Assembly: GCA_022563075.1 (NCBI GenBank)
Contig: JADFOC010000117.1
Location: 1-7,604 of the forward strand
Source of the DNA: Pseudomonadota bacterium
GTDB taxonomy: Bacteria; Pseudomonadota; Gammaproteobacteria; Pseudomonadales; Pseudohongiellaceae
Reading direction: 5' to 3'
DNA: 7,604 nt
Positions 6,490 to 7,604 of this stretch are shown here, one piece after another. Both the position numbers and the translations under genes were made by a program. Numbering within the stretch: position 1 is the stretch's first letter; each line of letters opens with the position of its first letter. The notes beneath the pieces were generated by a model. That model made no database searches, was not told the origin of the DNA, and saw only the letters and a program-made list of their open reading frames with translations.

Positions 6490-7394
6490 TCCTCAATATT
6501 TTCCGCGTTGGCGATTGCGTCGATTACCACTCTTAGTTGTTGTTTCCAATTTTCTGTAGGACAGTCGAAGTCAGCCAGAATCTTGCTACGATTTAGCACG
6601 CTATATGCAGGTCGTTTCGCTGGCGTTTTGTATTCCGCTGTTGTAATTGGTTGAATGGGAATCTTTTTATCTAACACTGCCTGGGTGAGGGCTTCTTGCT
6701 GTATGGCCATTGCAAATTCAAACCAGCTGATGCCGCCTCCATCGTTCCAATGATAGAGACCGCTGAGTATTTTGCCATTGATACAGGCTAGCAAAAGTTC
6801 CGCCAGCGAGCGTGTGGAGGTAGGTGCACCGATCTGATCGTCGACTACACTGAGTTGGTCGCGCTGAGACATAAGGCGTAACATGGTTTTAACGAAATTA
6901 TTACCGTGCTCTGAATACAACCAGGAAGTTCTGACAATCAGGTGACGGTCTGGAAGTAATTCTTGTAGTTGCTCTTCTCCTGCTAACTTGCTTTCGCCAT
7001 AAACACCGAGCGGACTGGGTTGGTCTTCTGGGCTATAAGGTTCGTTCTTCGATCCATCAAAAACGAAATCGGTGGACACGTGTATCAATCGAGCACTATT
7101 GGCCGCTGCCCAATTTGCTAAGTTTGTTACTCCCACTTTATTTACTGCAAATGCTTCTTGACTGTCCTGCATTGCTCGATCGACTTGAGTATAACCAGCG
7201 GCATTGACAATGATGCTTGCGCCAGCGATGGATAGTTTTTCATCGACTTCATTATGATTTGTAATATCGAGATCGTTTCGATCAAAGTTAATCAATTCAA
7301 ATTTTGCCGAGATTTCATGCGTAGCCCAGAGATCACGGATGGTTTTGCCGAGCTGCCCATTGGCACCAGTCAATATAAGCTTATTGGTGCTCAC
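6486..7394 (-). CDS. rmlD: dTDP-4-dehydrorhamnose reductase RmlD (302 aa)
   Basis: RmlD reduces dTDP-4-keto-L-rhamnose to dTDP-L-rhamnose, the final step of the pathway. Family features in order: the nucleotide-binding motif TGANGQLG at 9-16, DLDITN at 41-46, [11 protein letters not shown] at 64-74, STDFVFDG at 107-114, the catalytic YGESK at 132-136 (Tyr132, Lys136), RTSWLY at 155-160, DDQIGAPTS at 185-193 and RPAYSVL at 261-267. Length is normal. The start is GTG at 7392-7394, overlapping the rmlC stop codon (GTGA). No strong ribosome site precedes it and the next in-frame ATG is at residue 75, inside the core fold, so a coupled GTG start is the best reading. Two hand-counted 60-base lines within the gene (6601-6660, 7201-7260) are about 45% and 40% G+C, well below a sample from comM (61-120, about 65%). 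Confidence 0.97.
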   Translation of the reverse strand: MSTNKLILTGANGQLGKTIRDLWATHEISAKFELINFDRNDLDITNHNEVDEKLSIAGASIIVNAAGYTQVDRAMQDSQEAFAVNKVGVTNLANWAAANSARLIHVSTDFVFDGSKNEPYSPEDQPSPLGVYGESKLAGEEQLQELLPDRHLIVRTSWLYSEHGNNFVKTMLRLMSQRDQLSVVDDQIGAPTSTRSLAELLLACINGKILSGLYHWNDGGGISWFEFAMAIQQEALTQAVLDKKIPIQPITTAEYKTPAKRPAYSVLNRSKILADFDCPTENWKQQLRVVIDAIANAENIEE

Positions 7395-7604
7395 CGGTAA
7401 ACAGGCGCTACCGCGAGACTGTTTGCATTTTTATCTTTGTCGGACAGCAGCGGGTCAGCATCGACCAGCGGCCAATCGATCGCGACTTTTTTATCATTCC
7501 ACAGCAAACTGTTATCGTCTTCTGGATGGTAATACTCGGTGCACTTATACGAGAGCTCGGCCGATTCGCTCATTACATAAAAACCGTGAGCGAATCCAGC
7601 AGGC
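7391..7604 (-). CDS. rmlC: dTDP-4-dehydrorhamnose 3,5-epimerase RmlC, C-terminal part (runs off right edge)
   Basis: The reading frame enters from the right edge and encodes 70 C-terminal residues, so the true start lies outside the window; the ATG at 7571-7573 is internal. The fragment begins PAGFAHGFYVMSE and continues with YKCTEYYHPEDD, LLWNDKKVAIDWP and a DPLLSDKD stretch, all hallmarks of RmlC C-terminal halves. The family is about 180 residues long, so roughly 40% is present. RmlC epimerises dTDP-4-keto-6-deoxyglucose at C3 and C5, between RmlB and RmlD in the pathway. Its stop codon overlaps the rmlD start. It is the first visible gene of the operon; rmlA may lie further right or elsewhere. 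Confidence 0.95.
   Translation of the reverse strand, partial: PAGFAHGFYVMSESAELSYKCTEYYHPEDDNSLLWNDKKVAIDWPLVDADPLLSDKDKNANSLAVAPVYR

Noticed and set aside
7391..7573. Stand-alone 60-codon gene beginning at the ATG at 7573
   Set aside because: The frame stays open to the window edge and the upstream codons read PAGFAHGFYV, conserved RmlC sequence, so the ATG is internal to rmlC.

Overview
The window reads as a stretch of gammaproteobacterial chromosome, probably from a marine or other aquatic heterotroph. The pointers are a ComM/YifB-type ATPase, two cytochrome c5-type proteins, a large secreted metalloprotease, a secreted Calx-beta protein, and a dTDP-L-rhamnose cluster. This is inferred from gene families, not from a ribosomal or other phylogenetic marker. 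Six of the seven genes are on the minus strand; only the Calx-beta gene is on the plus strand.

Left part (1-2118). The 5' half of comM runs off the left edge (minus strand, start at 718). Its upstream region holds three copies of a 24-bp tandem repeat (728-799), followed by a strong inverted repeat with A and T tracts (834-863) that should terminate the cytochrome transcript. Two neighbouring cytochrome c5-like genes follow (883-1263 and 1318-1923). They are close paralogues, 54 bp apart, and both start with GTG. The upstream one carries an extra repetitive Glu-Pro-Val linker encoded by six 18-bp units. A promoter with a perfect TATAAT lies ahead of them (2019-2047).

Middle part (2119-5368). 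A secreted zinc metalloprotease of the metzincin/matrixin type (minus strand) diverges from a secreted Calx-beta protein (plus strand) across a 154-bp gap. Both have signal peptides and large C-terminal regions that I cannot assign confidently. This is the least familiar part of the window. Whether the two proteins work together is not shown by the sequence; they share only a divergent intergenic region and an exported location.

Right part (5410-7604). An rmlC(partial)-rmlD-rmlB operon reads leftwards with 4-bp overlaps at both junctions. It makes the last three enzymes of dTDP-L-rhamnose synthesis, used for O-antigen or exopolysaccharide. rmlA is not in the window. This part is visibly richer in A+T than comM.

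I found no RNA genes, CRISPR array, complete mobile element or defence system. No gene-free stretch exceeds 300 bp; the longest is 195 bp (1924-2118).
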